Source: Herpetosiphon llansteffanensis (GTDB lineage Bacteria; Chloroflexota; Chloroflexia; Chloroflexales; Herpetosiphonaceae). Taken from it: DNA of 64,000 bases. The position numbers were made by a program, and so were the translations under genes. The notes under the pieces are model-generated. The model had not been told where the DNA came from. It was given only the letters and a program-made list of their open reading frames with translations, and searched no databases. This document shows, piece by piece, positions 1 to 9,620 of this stretch (positions are counted from its first letter, which is position 1; each line of letters begins with the position of its first letter). The stretch is from the NCBI RefSeq assembly GCF_003205875.1, contig NZ_PUBZ01000136.1, forward strand, positions 106,603 to 170,602. The letters run 5' to 3'.

Positions 1-3000
1 ATTCGACCATGAAATGTTGGCGGTGTTGGCGATAGTAGCAGCTGGGTTAATGCTATCGCGAACTATGCCTTGGACAACGACGGTCAACGTTTGGTCGTTC
101 GTCCCGTTGGTATTGATCAAAAGATTGATATTGCCAGTTATTCTGAGCACGCCGCCGCTCAGCGAGATGTCCCCAGAAACGTTGGTGCTGGTTGCGCCAT
201 CGCTGACAATTGCCGAAACGAGGGTCAAGTTTTGCAGTTGCAATGGCAACGTATCGGTTAACAAAACCTTGGTTGCATTGCTGTTGCTGCTTGGCACGTG
301 CGCGACGCGAATTTGGTAGCGCACCGTATCGCCAGCATCAACCCCACCTGTGGCGGTGGTGATGGTTTTGGCCACGCTCAAGGTTGGCTCAACCACCGTT
401 ACCGAAACTTGATTGTTGTGATCAACTAAGCTTGGGCTGGCGCTTGAGTCGAGATCGTTGGTCAAAATTGTGCCGCCAGCAACCGTGTCTACCACTACTT
501 GATAGGTCATCAAGAAGGTATCAATATCGACGTTGCCAGCGTTGTTGGTGTTGCCGGGGTTGACGATGCTGGTTGCACTGAGCGTCAGGGTTTGGCCGCT
601 GAGCGCAACATTGAAACCATTCAAGGTTACGCCGTTGGCGTTTGAGATTTGGGCCGAACCGGGCACATAGGTCATGCCAGTTGGAATCGTATCGACCCAG
701 ACTGGATTGAGGGTTGTACCTTCGATTACGGTCGTGCTGACGGTGTAGGTTACAACTTGCCCAATGCTGACCTCGGTAATTGTTGGCACAATAAACTTGC
801 TAACTGTCCAGCGACTAGCCACGTTGATTGTGGGTGCTGTGGCATTTACGCTGTAGTTGGGGTTGAAGAAGCCAGCGAGATTGCGCCATGTGAGGTTGGC
901 GGTATTGGTGATTGTACTCAACGGAGTCGTTGAGGTTGCCACCAAGCCACGAACCATCACGGTCAACACTTGGTCGTTGCTGCCATTGGTATTGAGATCA
1001 AGCCCAAGATTGCCAGTCGTGCGTAATTCGCCGCCAACAATCGTGAAGTTGCTGGCAACATTGGTGGTAGTTGCGCCATCGCTGACAGTTGCCGAAAGAA
1101 TGCTGGTCGCAGTCAATTGGCTTGGCAACGTGTCGGTGATCATCAGGTTGGTGGCGTTGGCTCCGCTGGTAGCGGTTGGCTGCACCTTGATCAGATAGCG
1201 CACTTCATCGCCAGCATCGATGCCAGTGGTAACTGAATCGATCGTTTTGCTGAGCGTGAGTTCTGGCTCGACCACCGTGACCGTAACTTGATTGTTGGTA
1301 TCGCTCAAGCCGGGGTCGGCGCTAGCATCAACATCGTTGGTGAGCAACGTGCCGCTGGTGGCATTGCCTGCCACGGTTGCCTGATAGGTAATCGTAAAGC
1401 TATCGGTATCCGCTGCGGCTGCGTTATCGACATTGCCCGGATTGACCACGCTGCTGCTGTCGATCGTCAGCACTTGGCCGCTGAGGCTGGCATTGAAGCC
1501 ATTGATGGTCATGCCGTTGGCGTTTTCAACTATGGCCGAATTTGGCACATAGCTCAGGCCAGCGGGCAAGGTATCGACCCATTGGATAGCGTTGGTTGTG
1601 CCTTCGATGACGCTGGTGGTCAAGCGATAGGTGACGGTTGCGCCAGCCCCTACCTCGCTGCCAGGCGCGGCAACTGCTTTGGTAACACTGAAATTATTAG
1701 CAATCGTGATGGTTGGCGCAAGATCGGTGGCGGTGTAATTGGCGCGATTAACGCCTGCTTGGTTGCGCCATGTTACGGTTGCTGCGTTGGCAATCGTGCC
1801 GCCTGGATTGATTTGATCGCGTACTTTTCCCACCACGATAATCGCTAAGCGTTGATCGTTTGTGCCGTTTGTATTGAGTAACAAGTCTGGTGGCGTAATT
1901 GTGACTAAATCACCAGCGCCATTGATGCTGAAATTACTGGCAACATCAGTGGTGGTTGCGCCATCGCTAATCGTGGCGCTTTCAATCACCATGCCTTGAA
2001 TGCCTGCTGGCATATCATCGCTGAGATTGAGCCCAAAGGCATTGGCGTTGCTGGCGGCGAGCGGAGCTACATCAATACGGTAGCGCACGGTATCGCCTGC
2101 ATCAACCCCGGTTATGTTGGTAGTGATGCTCTTATCGATTGCCAAACTTGGCTCGACCACGGTAACACTGGCCGAATTATTGTTGTCGCTCAAGCCTGGG
2201 TTGGCGCTAGCATCAACATCATTGGTCAGCACTGTGCCTGCAACATTGCCAGCAATATCGTTGACTGTCGCCTGATAGGTAAGCGTAAAGCTATCAGTAT
2301 CAGCCGTCGCTGCATTATTAACATTGCCGGGGTTGGTTACACTAGTGGCGTTGATCGTCAATACTTGGCCACTCAATGAGCTACTCAGGGGAGCGATTGT
2401 CATGCCATTAGCATTGGAGACAACAGCAGAACCTGGCACATAGCTCATGCCTGTGGGCAGCGTATCGACCCATTGGATGTTATTAGTTGTCCCTTCAATG
2501 ACCGTGGTACTTAATTGATAGGTGACAACTTGGCCAACCACAACGTTTGCGCCTGGTGATGCCACTGTTTTGGTGACGCTAAAGCTGGCTGGAATCGTTA
2601 TGCTTGGTGCTAAATCGGTGGCGGTGTAGCTAGCGCGTTGCACATTCACGCTATTGCGCCATGTGACAGTTGCGGCGTTAGCAATCGTGCCACCAGGATT
2701 TACCGTATTGCGCACTGTGCCTGTCAAGTTGATAATTAGCGTTTCGCCAAGTGCTAAGTTTGGTGGCGTTGTGGTGACCAAATCGCCGCTGCCATTGATA
2801 CTAAAGTTGGCGCTGACGTTGGTCGCCCCAATGGTGGCGCTGGAAATAACCGTACCTTGCAAAGCTGCTGGCATATCATCGCTGACATTCAGGCCAAAGG
2901 CATTGGCAGTGCTAGCCCCAGTATGGTTAATCGTAATCCGATATTGCACGGTATCGAAGGCATCAACCCCCGTGGTTGCGCTCTGAAGCGTCTTATCAAT

Positions 3001-4790
3001 CGCCAAGATTGGCTCGGCGATGGTAACGCTAACCGAATTATTGTTATCGGCTGGCACACCATCAGCGGTTGCATCAACATCGTTGGTTAGCACCGTGCCG
3101 GCAACATTACCAGCAACATCATTGACCGTCGCTTGGTAGCTAATATTAAAGCTATCAGTATCGGCGGCGGCAGCATTGTTGACATTGCCAGGGTTAAGCA
3201 CACTACTGGTACTGAGAGTTAATACTTGACCAGTGAGCGAGGCATTCAGGGTTGCGATAGTCATGCCATTGGCATTCGAAATCGTCGCTGAACCTGGCAC
3301 ATAGCTCATGCCAGTGGGCAAGGTATCGACCCATTGGAGATTGTTGGTTGTGCCTTCGAGCACTGTCGTGGCCAATTGATAGCTAACAACTTGGCCAATT
3401 GTGGGGTTTATACCGGAAACCACCGTTTTCGTTACGCCAAACGAGGCAGGAACCGTAATATTCGGCGCGCTGCTTGAATCGTTGTAATTTGAGCGCTGAA
3501 CTGAAACCAAATTACGCCAAGCGATGTTGGCCGTATTGGCAATGGTTGAACCAGGCGTTACCGCATTGGTAATCGTACCACTGACGGTAATAATCAGGGT
3601 TTGATCAATTGTGCCATTGGTATTGATATTAAGATTGGTCGCAGTTGTTGTAGAAAGTTGGCCTGCGCCATTGATTGTGAAATTGCTAGCAACATTGGTG
3701 GTGGTAGCACCATCGCTAATTGTTGCTGCTTGGATAATTGGTGAGCCAAGCAATGCTGATAAATTATCAACAACGCTTACATCATAGGCATAGGCAGTAC
3801 TTGCTGCCGTATGATTGACCCGAATTTGATATCGCACCGTATCGCCAGCATCAACTCCGCTTGATGAACCAACAATTGTTTTGCTCACATCCAAGAGTGG
3901 TTCAACGATGGTCAGGCTATGGCTGTTGCCATTATCCACTTGGCTGGGGCTGGCCGAGGCATTGACATTATTGGTCAAAACTACGCCGCTGACATTGGCC
4001 GGCACATCAAGCACTTTTACTTGATAGGATAAGCGGAACACATCGCTATCAGCGGTTGCAGCATTATCAATATTGCCTGGATTGACGACACTGCTCGCGT
4101 TGATCGTAAGCGTTTGACCGCTCACACCCGCAGTTAAGCCATTGACCGTCATGCCATTGAAATTAGCGACCGAAATTGAGCCAGCAACATAACTGGTATT
4201 AGCTGGCAAGCTATCGACAAATTGTAAACTGTTGGTCGTTCCTTCGATCAATGCCACATCAAGATAATAGGTAACATCTTGGCCAATCAAGGCATTTGAC
4301 TCAAGGCTGGATTTGGTTACCGTAAAGGCCTTGGCCAAGCTGAGATTAATATTTCCACTGCTATCGGTTAGGCCTGTAACCGTGGTCAGTGATGGGCTAT
4401 TGCTCCATGTGGCATTGGCACTATTGCCAACGGTTGCCCCAGCCAGCGCCGTATTGGCAACCTTGGTGCTCAGCACCAAGGTTAGTTTTTGGCTGTTATT
4501 ACCATTTGATCGATAGCGTAAGGGCATCGGTGTTGTGGTTGTCAGGTTATTGCCAGTTACGCTGAAATTACCTGCAACATTGGTGTTGCCTGTCCCATCG
4601 CTGATAATTGCGCTGGTAAGGGTTACATTACTTAACTGTGCTGGCAGCACATCGCTCAGATTAAGATTATAGGCATCGGCCAAACTGAGCGAAACGGTAT
4701 TTGCACCTTCAACAATCGTCGCATGTTCAACTTCGATCTGGTAGGTTACCGTATCGAAGGCATCGACGTTGGTGGTAGCACTGGTGATAG
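1..4790 (-). repeat. Long tandem coding repeat, unit about 861-891 bp
   Basis: The same coding segment returns at regular steps. The word GTATCGAC (plus-strand reading) occurs at about 689, 1571, 2462 and 3323, with a variant at 4211, giving steps of 882, 891, 861 and 888 bp. All steps are multiples of three, so units add or drop without breaking the frame. Units are similar but not identical. This is the DNA form of the DUF11-like modules of the giant protein. Confidence 0.85.
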
Positions 4791-6264
4791 TTTTACGCAC
4801 ATTCAGAATTGGCGTAATCAATTGGCCAAAAATTTCTGATTCACCAGTTGCTTGGCCATCACGATTATCAGCCCCGCCCCAAACAACGAAGGTATGGTTT
4901 TGGGTCGGGCCACCATAAGCGATGCCAATATAGCCATTGGCAAAATGGGTATCGCTGCCATTTGGCCCCATATCGCTGACTTGCACATCAAATGGGGCAA
5001 TGCGTGCGCCAGTCGCAGCATTAATTTTTTGGCTAAAAATCTCGCGTTCTGCATTGCCAGGAGCGCTAGCAGCCATCCAAGCAATAATAAATTGGTTATC
5101 GCGTGAGTTATAGGTAATGACTGGATCGGCAAAAATTGAGTTGGTTGAACTGAGAGCTAACAAGCCACTCGTTATTGCTCCCGATCCGCTGATCAACCGA
5201 CCATAGACGTTATATACACTATCAGCAATATTATCGCCCGACCAAATGACCAAGTAGAGGTTATTGGTTGGGTTGTAGCCAACATTCACATCAATTGAAT
5301 CTTCATTCATATTATCGACGATCTGGAAATCGTCAGCGCCAACTTCGGCCAAACTGGCAGTTAAGCGTTGACCATAGACGTCAAAATCGCCATTCGTACC
5401 ACTATCGTCGGAGCGCCAAACAACTAAATATTCGTTATTGACGCTATTCCACACAATATTCGTATCGTCTGGTCGTAGGATTGGATCGCCAGTTGTGCCA
5501 ACATCGGAAACCTTAACATCGCCGCCAACTTCGATGAGGTTGCCGCCGCTATAGCCCAACAACTGAACATACACTTCAAATTCGCCGTCAACTCGGCCAC
5601 CAGCTTTATCATCGCCATGCCAAACCACAGCATACTGATTATTCGTAGCATTATAGGTAACTGCTGATTTAAAAGCATCACTAGCTGAATCACCATCAGC
5701 GCCAGTATTGCTAACCCGAATTGGTGTGCCAACCAATGTTCCGCTGGCTGAAATCCGTTGTGCGTAGATTTCGAGTTCATCAATGAGTCCACTCGTGCGA
5801 AAATCGCCTTCAAAAACCACTAAATATTCATTTTGGACGCTATTCCAGACCACTTGTGCCCGAAAATACGAATCGCTAGGATCAGGATGATTGGCGATCA
5901 AAAAGTCATTGCTGCCAATTTCGAGTCCAGTTACGGCATCGATTAATTGACCATAAATATTGAGCGGCTCTTCGTCACCGCCAAGCTCTGCACCTTCCCA
6001 CACGACCAAATAGTGGTTGTCGGTGGCGTTATAGGCAACAACTGGATTAGAAGCAATGCTGCCATCACCATTGCCAAGCCCCCCCATATCGCTCAACAAC
6101 ACATCGTTGGAGCCAAGGAGGGGCGCAGCTAGCGGGCGTTCAGCCGACGTTTGAGCTTGCTGAATAGGCTTTGGAGCGGCAAAGGCCCCACTTCCTTGCA
6201 GCACAAAGAGCACCCCAGCGAGGAGTGCCATGACCACAGCAGAAAGTCGAGATTGTTTCAACAC
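1..6264 (-). CDS. Giant secreted surface protein: seven-repeat N-terminal domain plus DUF11-like repeats (partial, runs off left edge)
   Basis: The minus strand is open from 6264 to the window edge, at least 2088 codons with no stop in the parts I translated. The start is GTG at 6264 (TTG at 6261 is possible), with AAAGG about 9 bases upstream. A signal peptide covers about residues 1-31 (LKQSRLSAVVMALL..., cut near AFA-AP). Residues about 45-490 hold seven repeats of the form YNxxxNxYLVVWxGD...YGQLI, a seven-bladed propeller-like pattern. After that come DUF11-type surface modules, each with TISDGATTTNVASNF, NPGNVNNAA and VIEGTTN-like words, in a large repeat of about 290-297 residues. The role is inferred to be a cell-surface or matrix protein. 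No anchor is visible because the C-terminus lies outside the window. It is the last visible gene of the operon starting at 10772, with a 31-bp gap from the gene before it. Confidence 0.85.
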   Translation of the reverse strand, partial: MLKQSRLSAVVMALLAGVLFVLQGSGAFAAPKPIQQAQTSAERPLAAPLLGSNDVLLSDMGGLGNGDGSIASNPVVAYNATDNHYLVVWEGAELGGDEEPLNIYGQLIDAVTGLEIGSNDFLIANHPDPSDSYFRAQVVWNSVQNEYLVVFEGDFRTSGLIDELEIYAQRISASGTLVGTPIRVSNTGADGDSASDAFKSAVTYNATNNQYAVVWHGDDKAGGRVDGEFEVYVQLLGYSGGNLIEVGGDVKVSDVGTTGDPILRPDDTNIVWNSVNNEYLVVWRSDDSGTNGDFDVYGQRLTASLAEVGADDFQIVDNMNEDSIDVNVGYNPTNNLYLVIWSGDNIADSVYNVYGRLISGSGAITSGLLALSSTNSIFADPVITYNSRDNQFIIAWMAASAPGNAEREIFSQKINAATGARIAPFDVQVSDMGPNGSDTHFANGYIGIAYGGPTQNHTFVVWGGADNRDGQATGESEIFGQLITPILNVRKTITSATTNVDAFDTVTYQIEVEHATIVEGANTVSLSLADAYNLNLSDVLPAQLSNVTLTSAIISDGTGNTNVAGNFSVTGNNLTTTTPMPLRYRSNGNNSQKLTLVLSTKVANTALAGATVGNSANATWSNSPSLTTVTGLTDSSGNINLSLAKAFTVTKSSLESNALIGQDVTYYLDVALIEGTTNSLQFVDSLPANTSYVAGSISVANFNGMTVNGLTAGVSGQTLTINASSVVNPGNIDNAATADSDVFRLSYQVKVLDVPANVSGVVLTNNVNASASPSQVDNGNSHSLTIVEPLLDVSKTIVGSSSGVDAGDTVRYQIRVNHTAASTAYAYDVSVVDNLSALLGSPIIQAATISDGATTTNVASNFTINGAGQLSTTTATNLNINTNGTIDQTLIITVSGTITNAVTPGSTIANTANIAWRNLVSVQRSNYNDSSSAPNITVPASFGVTKTVVSGINPTIGQVVSYQLATTVLEGTTNNLQWVDTLPTGMSYVPGSATISNANGMTIATLNASLTGQVLTLSTSSVLNPGNVNNAAAADTDSFNISYQATVNDVAGNVAGTVLTNDVDATADGVPADNNNSVSVTIAEPILAIDKTLQSATTGVDAFDTVQYRITINHTGASTANAFGLNVSDDMPAALQGTVISSATIGATNVSANFSINGSGDLVTTTPPNLALGETLIINLTGTVRNTVNPGGTIANAATVTWRNSVNVQRASYTATDLAPSITIPASFSVTKTVASPGANVVVGQVVTYQLSTTVIEGTTNNIQWVDTLPTGMSYVPGSAVVSNANGMTIAPLSSSLSGQVLTINATSVTNPGNVNNAATADTDSFTLTYQATVNDIAGNVAGTVLTNDVDASANPGLSDNNNSASVTVVEPSLAIDKSITTNITGVDAGDTVRYRIDVAPLAASNANAFGLNLSDDMPAGIQGMVIESATISDGATTTDVASNFSINGAGDLVTITPPDLLLNTNGTNDQRLAIIVVGKVRDQINPGGTIANAATVTWRNQAGVNRANYTATDLAPTITIANNFSVTKAVAAPGSEVGAGATVTYRLTTSVIEGTTNAIQWVDTLPAGLSYVPNSAIVENANGMTINGFNASLSGQVLTIDSSSVVNPGNVDNAAAADTDSFTITYQATVAGNATSGTLLTNDVDASADPGLSDTNNQVTVTVVEPELTLSKTIDSVTTGIDAGDEVRYLIKVQPTATSGANATNLMITDTLPSQLTATSILSATVSDGATTTNVASNFTIVGGELRTTGNLGLDLNTNGSNDQVLTVMVRGLVATSTTPLSTITNTANLTWRNLAGFFNPNYSVNATAPTINVASRWTVSKFIVPTITEVSIGQVVTYTVSTTVIEGTTLNPVWVDTIPTGMTYVPGSAQISNANGVTLNGFNVALSGQTLTLSATSIVNPGNTNNAGNVDIDTFLMTYQVVVDTVAGGTILTNDLDSSASPSLVDHNNQVSVTVVEPTLSVAKTITTATGGVDAGDTVRYQIRVAHVPSSNSNATKVLLTDTLPLQLQNLTLVSAIVSDGATSTNVSGDISLSGGVLRITGNINLLINTNGTNDQTLTVVVQGIVRDSINPAATIANTANISWSN

Positions 6265-6295
6265 AGCGGGATACCTTTCTGTTTGGTTACCTTCG

Positions 6296-7414
6296 TCAGA
6301 CACACAAATAGGAGTTGAGCCAGCCACTGCGCAGCGCTGCTTCGATGGTGCTTTGCAGTGGGCGAAGATCAAGTGCCGCTTGCTCAAGTTCAATTACTTG
6401 ATTGGTGGTTTGATCGGTTGAATGGGTTTGAACAAGATACAGCTTGGGCACACTCGTTTGTTGGTTTGAATAACGCTGAATCGTGCCACGCGGGGTAGAC
6501 CATGCGACCTTGGCAAGTGCTGCTAATAAGGCTTGATCATCGGCGCTGGTGGTTTCAAGCAGTGCTTGGGCCAACCATGCTCCAGCCTCGCTGCCTAACA
6601 GCTGGGCCAATGCTTCAAAGGGTTTGGCAGCTGGGGCAAGTTCGTTCGGGTTCCACGGCAAACAGGTAATTAATGCTAGTTTTGTCCGTAACTCAGGCTC
6701 GATTTCAAGCCATGTCATGGGACTAACAACCAACTGGCGTTTGCCGATCAACGGACTATCGCTCCAAGCTGCTAAAAATTGGGTTGCTTCTGGGCCGCAT
6801 GCCGTATAAAAGAGCAGCTCGCTAGGGGTTTCTGCCAAATAATTCCAGAGCGGCGCAAAATTGCCACGATCAGGCGCGACGTGGCTCAGGTAGTGGCCTG
6901 TCGCCTGTCCGCCAGCTTGTTCAAAGCCCGCTAAAAGGGCATAATGCAAATCGTAGCCGCTATCGTAGTGGCTGAGCGCATGGACGGTTGTGCGTCCTAG
7001 CTGTTCCGCCGCCCAACGACCTAAGGCATAGTGCGCCTGCCATAAGCCAAAACTGTGTTGAACAATCCACGGATGCTGTTCGCTGTGGCGTGGAATATTT
7101 TCACCAAGGTTGACTACCAGCGTTGGGCGTGGCATGCGCTGCAAAAATGGCGTAACGTATTCAATTAAGCCACTTTGCAGCCATAACACTAAAATATCGA
7201 TATGGCGATTGCTGAGCAATGTTTGAATTGTGCGCTCAAGCGTAATGACCCCAGCCCCAACCGTTTCGATATACAGCTGAAGCTCACCAATAACGCCAGC
7301 TTGGCTGCTGGCAGCGAGCGCACTGCGAAAACCTTGCTCAAACTCTTCAGCAATCGCCGCGCGATCGGCTGCCAAGGGCAATAACATGCCAATACCCAAA
7401 CGCTGATAGTTCAT
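6296..7414 (-). CDS. Substrate-binding-like protein (type 1 periplasmic-binding fold), no signal peptide
   Basis: This 372-residue protein begins NYQRLGIGMLLPLAADRA, which resembles the first strand of branched-chain amino acid or amide-binding ABC receptor proteins. It continues with alternating helix and strand segments, including a central NLGENIPRHSEQHPWIVQHSFG stretch split by the hinge-like region. There is no signal peptide or membrane segment, so it should stay in the cytoplasm unless exported by another route. Its layout parallels the Tat-exported protein at 9621-10772 (an SFG...W motif, then a YD...G segment), so the two look like distant paralogues. No ABC permease or ATPase gene is near. 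GAGGA lies 8-9 bases before the ATG. A regulatory or adaptor role is possible; the ligand is unknown. Confidence 0.6.
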   Translation of the reverse strand: MNYQRLGIGMLLPLAADRAAIAEEFEQGFRSALAASSQAGVIGELQLYIETVGAGVITLERTIQTLLSNRHIDILVLWLQSGLIEYVTPFLQRMPRPTLVVNLGENIPRHSEQHPWIVQHSFGLWQAHYALGRWAAEQLGRTTVHALSHYDSGYDLHYALLAGFEQAGGQATGHYLSHVAPDRGNFAPLWNYLAETPSELLFYTACGPEATQFLAAWSDSPLIGKRQLVVSPMTWLEIEPELRTKLALITCLPWNPNELAPAAKPFEALAQLLGSEAGAWLAQALLETTSADDQALLAALAKVAWSTPRGTIQRYSNQQTSVPKLYLVQTHSTDQTTNQVIELEQAALDLRPLQSTIEAALRSGWLNSYLCV

Positions 7415-7435
7415 ACGGTTAAATCCTCAACCAAA

Positions 7436-7933
7436 TTAAGTCTGTGATGGGAAAATACCTTGTAAGGCAATACTGAAATTGATCGTCAAGAAGGGAGCCA
7501 TATTCAGGTGGGCTTGGCTACCGCCAACATTGCTAACGCTCAAGGTGTTCATCGTTCCCGTTGGGCCTGCGGTGGTATAGCCATTGACTCCACTTGAACG
7601 AGCTGGTGGATAGCCAGTGCCGCTATTGGCTGGTTGGTTTGAGGCTGCTACCGTATGATTGTGGGCTGGCAACTCGGCAATTGAAAGTGTATGGGCTTGC
7701 TCACCACCACGTTGGCCTAAAGTGAAATTGCCACCCACATGCATTGGCACCCGTCCGCGTAGGTCGGGTAAGGCAAATGTTGTTTGGCCATTGCCACCGT
7801 AGGTCGTGCCTAATAACGAAAAGAGTGCTTGATTTTGATTAATTGGCAAAAGTTGGCCATTGCACAAGGCCCAGCCTTTGGGGGCAAATTGAAACGAAAA
7901 TAGGCGAATCTCAGATAAAAATGGTTCTGCCAT
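7436..7933 (-). CDS. Phage tail collar domain protein (microcystin-dependent protein type), copy 1
   Basis: This 165-residue protein has the tail-collar family pattern: an N-terminal FAPKGWALCNGQLLPINQN segment, then LFSLLGTTYGGNGQTTFALPDLRGR, a glycine/asparagine/threonine-rich middle, and the ending AHLNMAPFLTINFSIALQGIFPS. The family comes from short-tail-fibre collar domains, but single-domain versions like this are common in bacterial genomes without phage and have no settled function. It is the third of three adjacent paralogues and lies 21 bp from the next gene of the operon. AAGGA precedes the ATG by about 10 bases. No signal peptide is visible. Confidence 0.85.
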   Translation of the reverse strand: MAEPFLSEIRLFSFQFAPKGWALCNGQLLPINQNQALFSLLGTTYGGNGQTTFALPDLRGRVPMHVGGNFTLGQRGGEQAHTLSIAELPAHNHTVAASNQPANSGTGYPPARSSGVNGYTTAGPTGTMNTLSVSNVGGSQAHLNMAPFLTINFSIALQGIFPSQT

Positions 7934-7975
7934 AACAATGTCATCCTTATAGCTAGATACTGCAACCGACCAAAG

Positions 7976-8491
7976 TTATGGGTGTGCTGGGAAAACCCCT
8001 TGCAAGGCAATAATAAAATTCAGCGTCAAATAGGGTTGTAGATTATTGTGCGGTTGGTTGCTGCCAGTGATCGACAGTTCTTGCGGCGCTAAGGTAGTAT
8101 CGTTGGTCTTGCGGAAGGCATCGGTCGATTCGGGAGCGCCTAAAACGTTGCCAACAGGATTGGCATTGTTGCCATTGATACCGACATAATTGAGCATGTG
8201 GCTATGGCTTGGAATTTCACTTTGCAAAAGGGTTACGGTTTCGGAGCCACCAATTTCGCCGAGGTCGTGCATGCTTAAGCCAGGCCCTTGACCTGGATGC
8301 ATGGGCGACAAACCTTGTAAATTGGGTAGGGCAAAGTTACTTTTGCCATTGCCACCATAGGTTGTGCCTAATAACGAAAATAAGGCAGTATTTTGCGAAA
8401 GCGGCAACAGTTGACCATCGCAAAAAGCCCAGCCACGCGGAGCAAAGTTAAACGGCACGATGCGAATTTCAGCGACAAATGGATCGGCCAT
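7976..8491 (-). CDS. Phage tail collar domain protein, copy 2
   Basis: This 171-residue paralogue of the proteins on either side has the same N-terminal block (VPFNFAPRGWAFCDGQLLP, LLGTTYGGNGKSNFALPNL) and C-terminal block (SQTPHNNLQPYLTLNF-like, ALQGVFPAHP). The middle (HDLGEIGGSETVTLLQSEIPSHSH and onward) differs most from its neighbours, as expected if the two ends form a conserved scaffold and the middle is the variable surface. A GAGG ribosome site lies about 8 bases before the ATG. Gaps to the flanking paralogues are 54 and 42 bp, consistent with one transcript. Confidence 0.85.
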   Translation of the reverse strand: MADPFVAEIRIVPFNFAPRGWAFCDGQLLPLSQNTALFSLLGTTYGGNGKSNFALPNLQGLSPMHPGQGPGLSMHDLGEIGGSETVTLLQSEIPSHSHMLNYVGINGNNANPVGNVLGAPESTDAFRKTNDTTLAPQELSITGSNQPHNNLQPYLTLNFIIALQGVFPAHP

Positions 8492-8545
8492 ACAAGCACC
8501 TCAACAACTACAACTACTTAACGATTCAAGGCCCACTTTTTTCGC

Positions 8546-9058
8546 CTAGGTTGGCGAGGGGAAGATGCCAAACAGAGAGATAATAAAATTGATACACAAG
8601 TAGGGCGACAGATTGCTATGCGGTTGTGAGCCACCAATTGGGCTAATGGTATTGGCGGCAAATGGTGTGAGATCGCCTTGAGTTGCGCCTGCTACATAGA
8701 GCTTGGTTGCGCCAGCTTTGGCCCAAATGCCACTTTGAGGAATGTTGGTTGTGCCGTTGTTGGCGCTGGCCATTGGCAGGTGGGTATGGGCTGGAAGTTG
8801 CGAAACAGTCAGGGTGATTGCTTCAGCACCCCCTGTTTCGGCCAAAATAAAGCCATTGCCCTGATGAATTGGCAAGCGTCCACGTAAATCGGGCAAGCCA
8901 AAGGTCGATTGGCCATCGCCGCCATAGGTTGTGCCAATTAATTGAAACAAGGTCTCGTTTTCTGAGATTGGCAAGATTGCGCCATCGCAAAATGCCCAGC
9001 CTACTGGGGCAAACGTGCTAGCAAACATGCGAATCTCACCGACGTAGGGTTGCGACAT
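8546..9058 (-). CDS. Phage tail collar domain protein, copy 3
   Basis: This is a 170-residue protein when started at the ATG at 9058, which has GGAGG 7 bases upstream. A longer reading frame up to 9148 would overlap the acetyltransferase and lacks that site. It begins SQPYVGEIRMFASTFAPVGW and carries FCDGAILPISENETLFQLIG and TYGGDGQSTFGLPDLRGRLP. It ends NLSPYLCINFIISLFGIFPS. It follows the GNAT stop by 17 bp and is the first of the three collar genes in transcription order. Three non-identical copies in a row suggest they form mixed assemblies or recognise different targets; this is inference. Confidence 0.85.
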   Translation of the reverse strand: MSQPYVGEIRMFASTFAPVGWAFCDGAILPISENETLFQLIGTTYGGDGQSTFGLPDLRGRLPIHQGNGFILAETGGAEAITLTVSQLPAHTHLPMASANNGTTNIPQSGIWAKAGATKLYVAGATQGDLTPFAANTISPIGGSQPHSNLSPYLCINFIISLFGIFPSPT

Positions 9059-9075
9059 GTGCGATCCTCCAAAAA

Positions 9076-9558
9076 CTAAGGCCGCCATTCCATTTCGGTG
9101 TACATACTCAAGCCACCGACAGCTTGAAATCCTAGGCGTTTGTACCAAGCACTAACGCGCAGGTTTTCGTTATAGACATACAAGCGAACTGGGCGTTGGC
9201 TGGCTTTGGATTGGGCCAAAAACAATTCAAGCAATTTGCTACCGATGCCACGCCCACGAAACGCTGGTAGAAGCGTTATATCTAAAACGCGCATCAGGCT
9301 TGAACTCTGAAATGTGTACCAGTCGCCAATTGCTTGGTGTTTATGTTGAATTATTTGAAAGCTAGCATTGGGGTAGTGTTGTCGATAGTGGGTGTGCTGA
9401 GCATGATATTGCATGCTGATAAACTCAGCCTTGCGCAGATCATCCCAATCGACGCGAGCCATTTCGGCGGCTCGCGTCGAGGCATACAAATTAAGCAGCA
9501 GTGGCTCATCTTTCGGAGTTACTGCACGCAGACTCAGCGGGGCTGCTAATCCAATCAT
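9076..9558 (-). CDS. GNAT family N-acetyltransferase
   Basis: This 160-residue single-domain acetyltransferase carries the acetyl-CoA pyrophosphate-binding motif A in LLPAFRGRGIGSKLLELFL (R-G-x-G-I/A pattern), followed by motif B in LYVYNENLRVSAWYKRLGF. The start is supported by AAGGAG 8-9 bases upstream. It sits between the Tat-signal binding protein and the first collar gene. GNAT genes next to small tail-collar genes occur in other bacteria too, as far as I recall, so acetylation of a collar protein or its cargo is a fair guess. The substrate cannot be read from the sequence. Confidence 0.85.
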   Translation of the reverse strand: MIGLAAPLSLRAVTPKDEPLLLNLYASTRAAEMARVDWDDLRKAEFISMQYHAQHTHYRQHYPNASFQIIQHKHQAIGDWYTFQSSSLMRVLDITLLPAFRGRGIGSKLLELFLAQSKASQRPVRLYVYNENLRVSAWYKRLGFQAVGGLSMYTEMEWRP

Positions 9559-9620
9559 CGGTGATCTCCTTCAGCACACCAGACCTTTGCGTATTAAGCG
9601 AACCGCAGCTTTAGCCGTGA

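Noticed and set aside
1..4800. Many plus-strand open frames across the left end
   Set aside because: They are antisense shadows of the giant minus-strand repeat gene and repeat with its period. The minus strand has no stop in the parts I translated and encodes clear modules.
7436..9058. Prophage, because of three tail-collar proteins
   Set aside because: No capsid, terminase, tail-tube, integrase or lysis gene is near. The flanking genes are bacterial binding proteins and an acetyltransferase.
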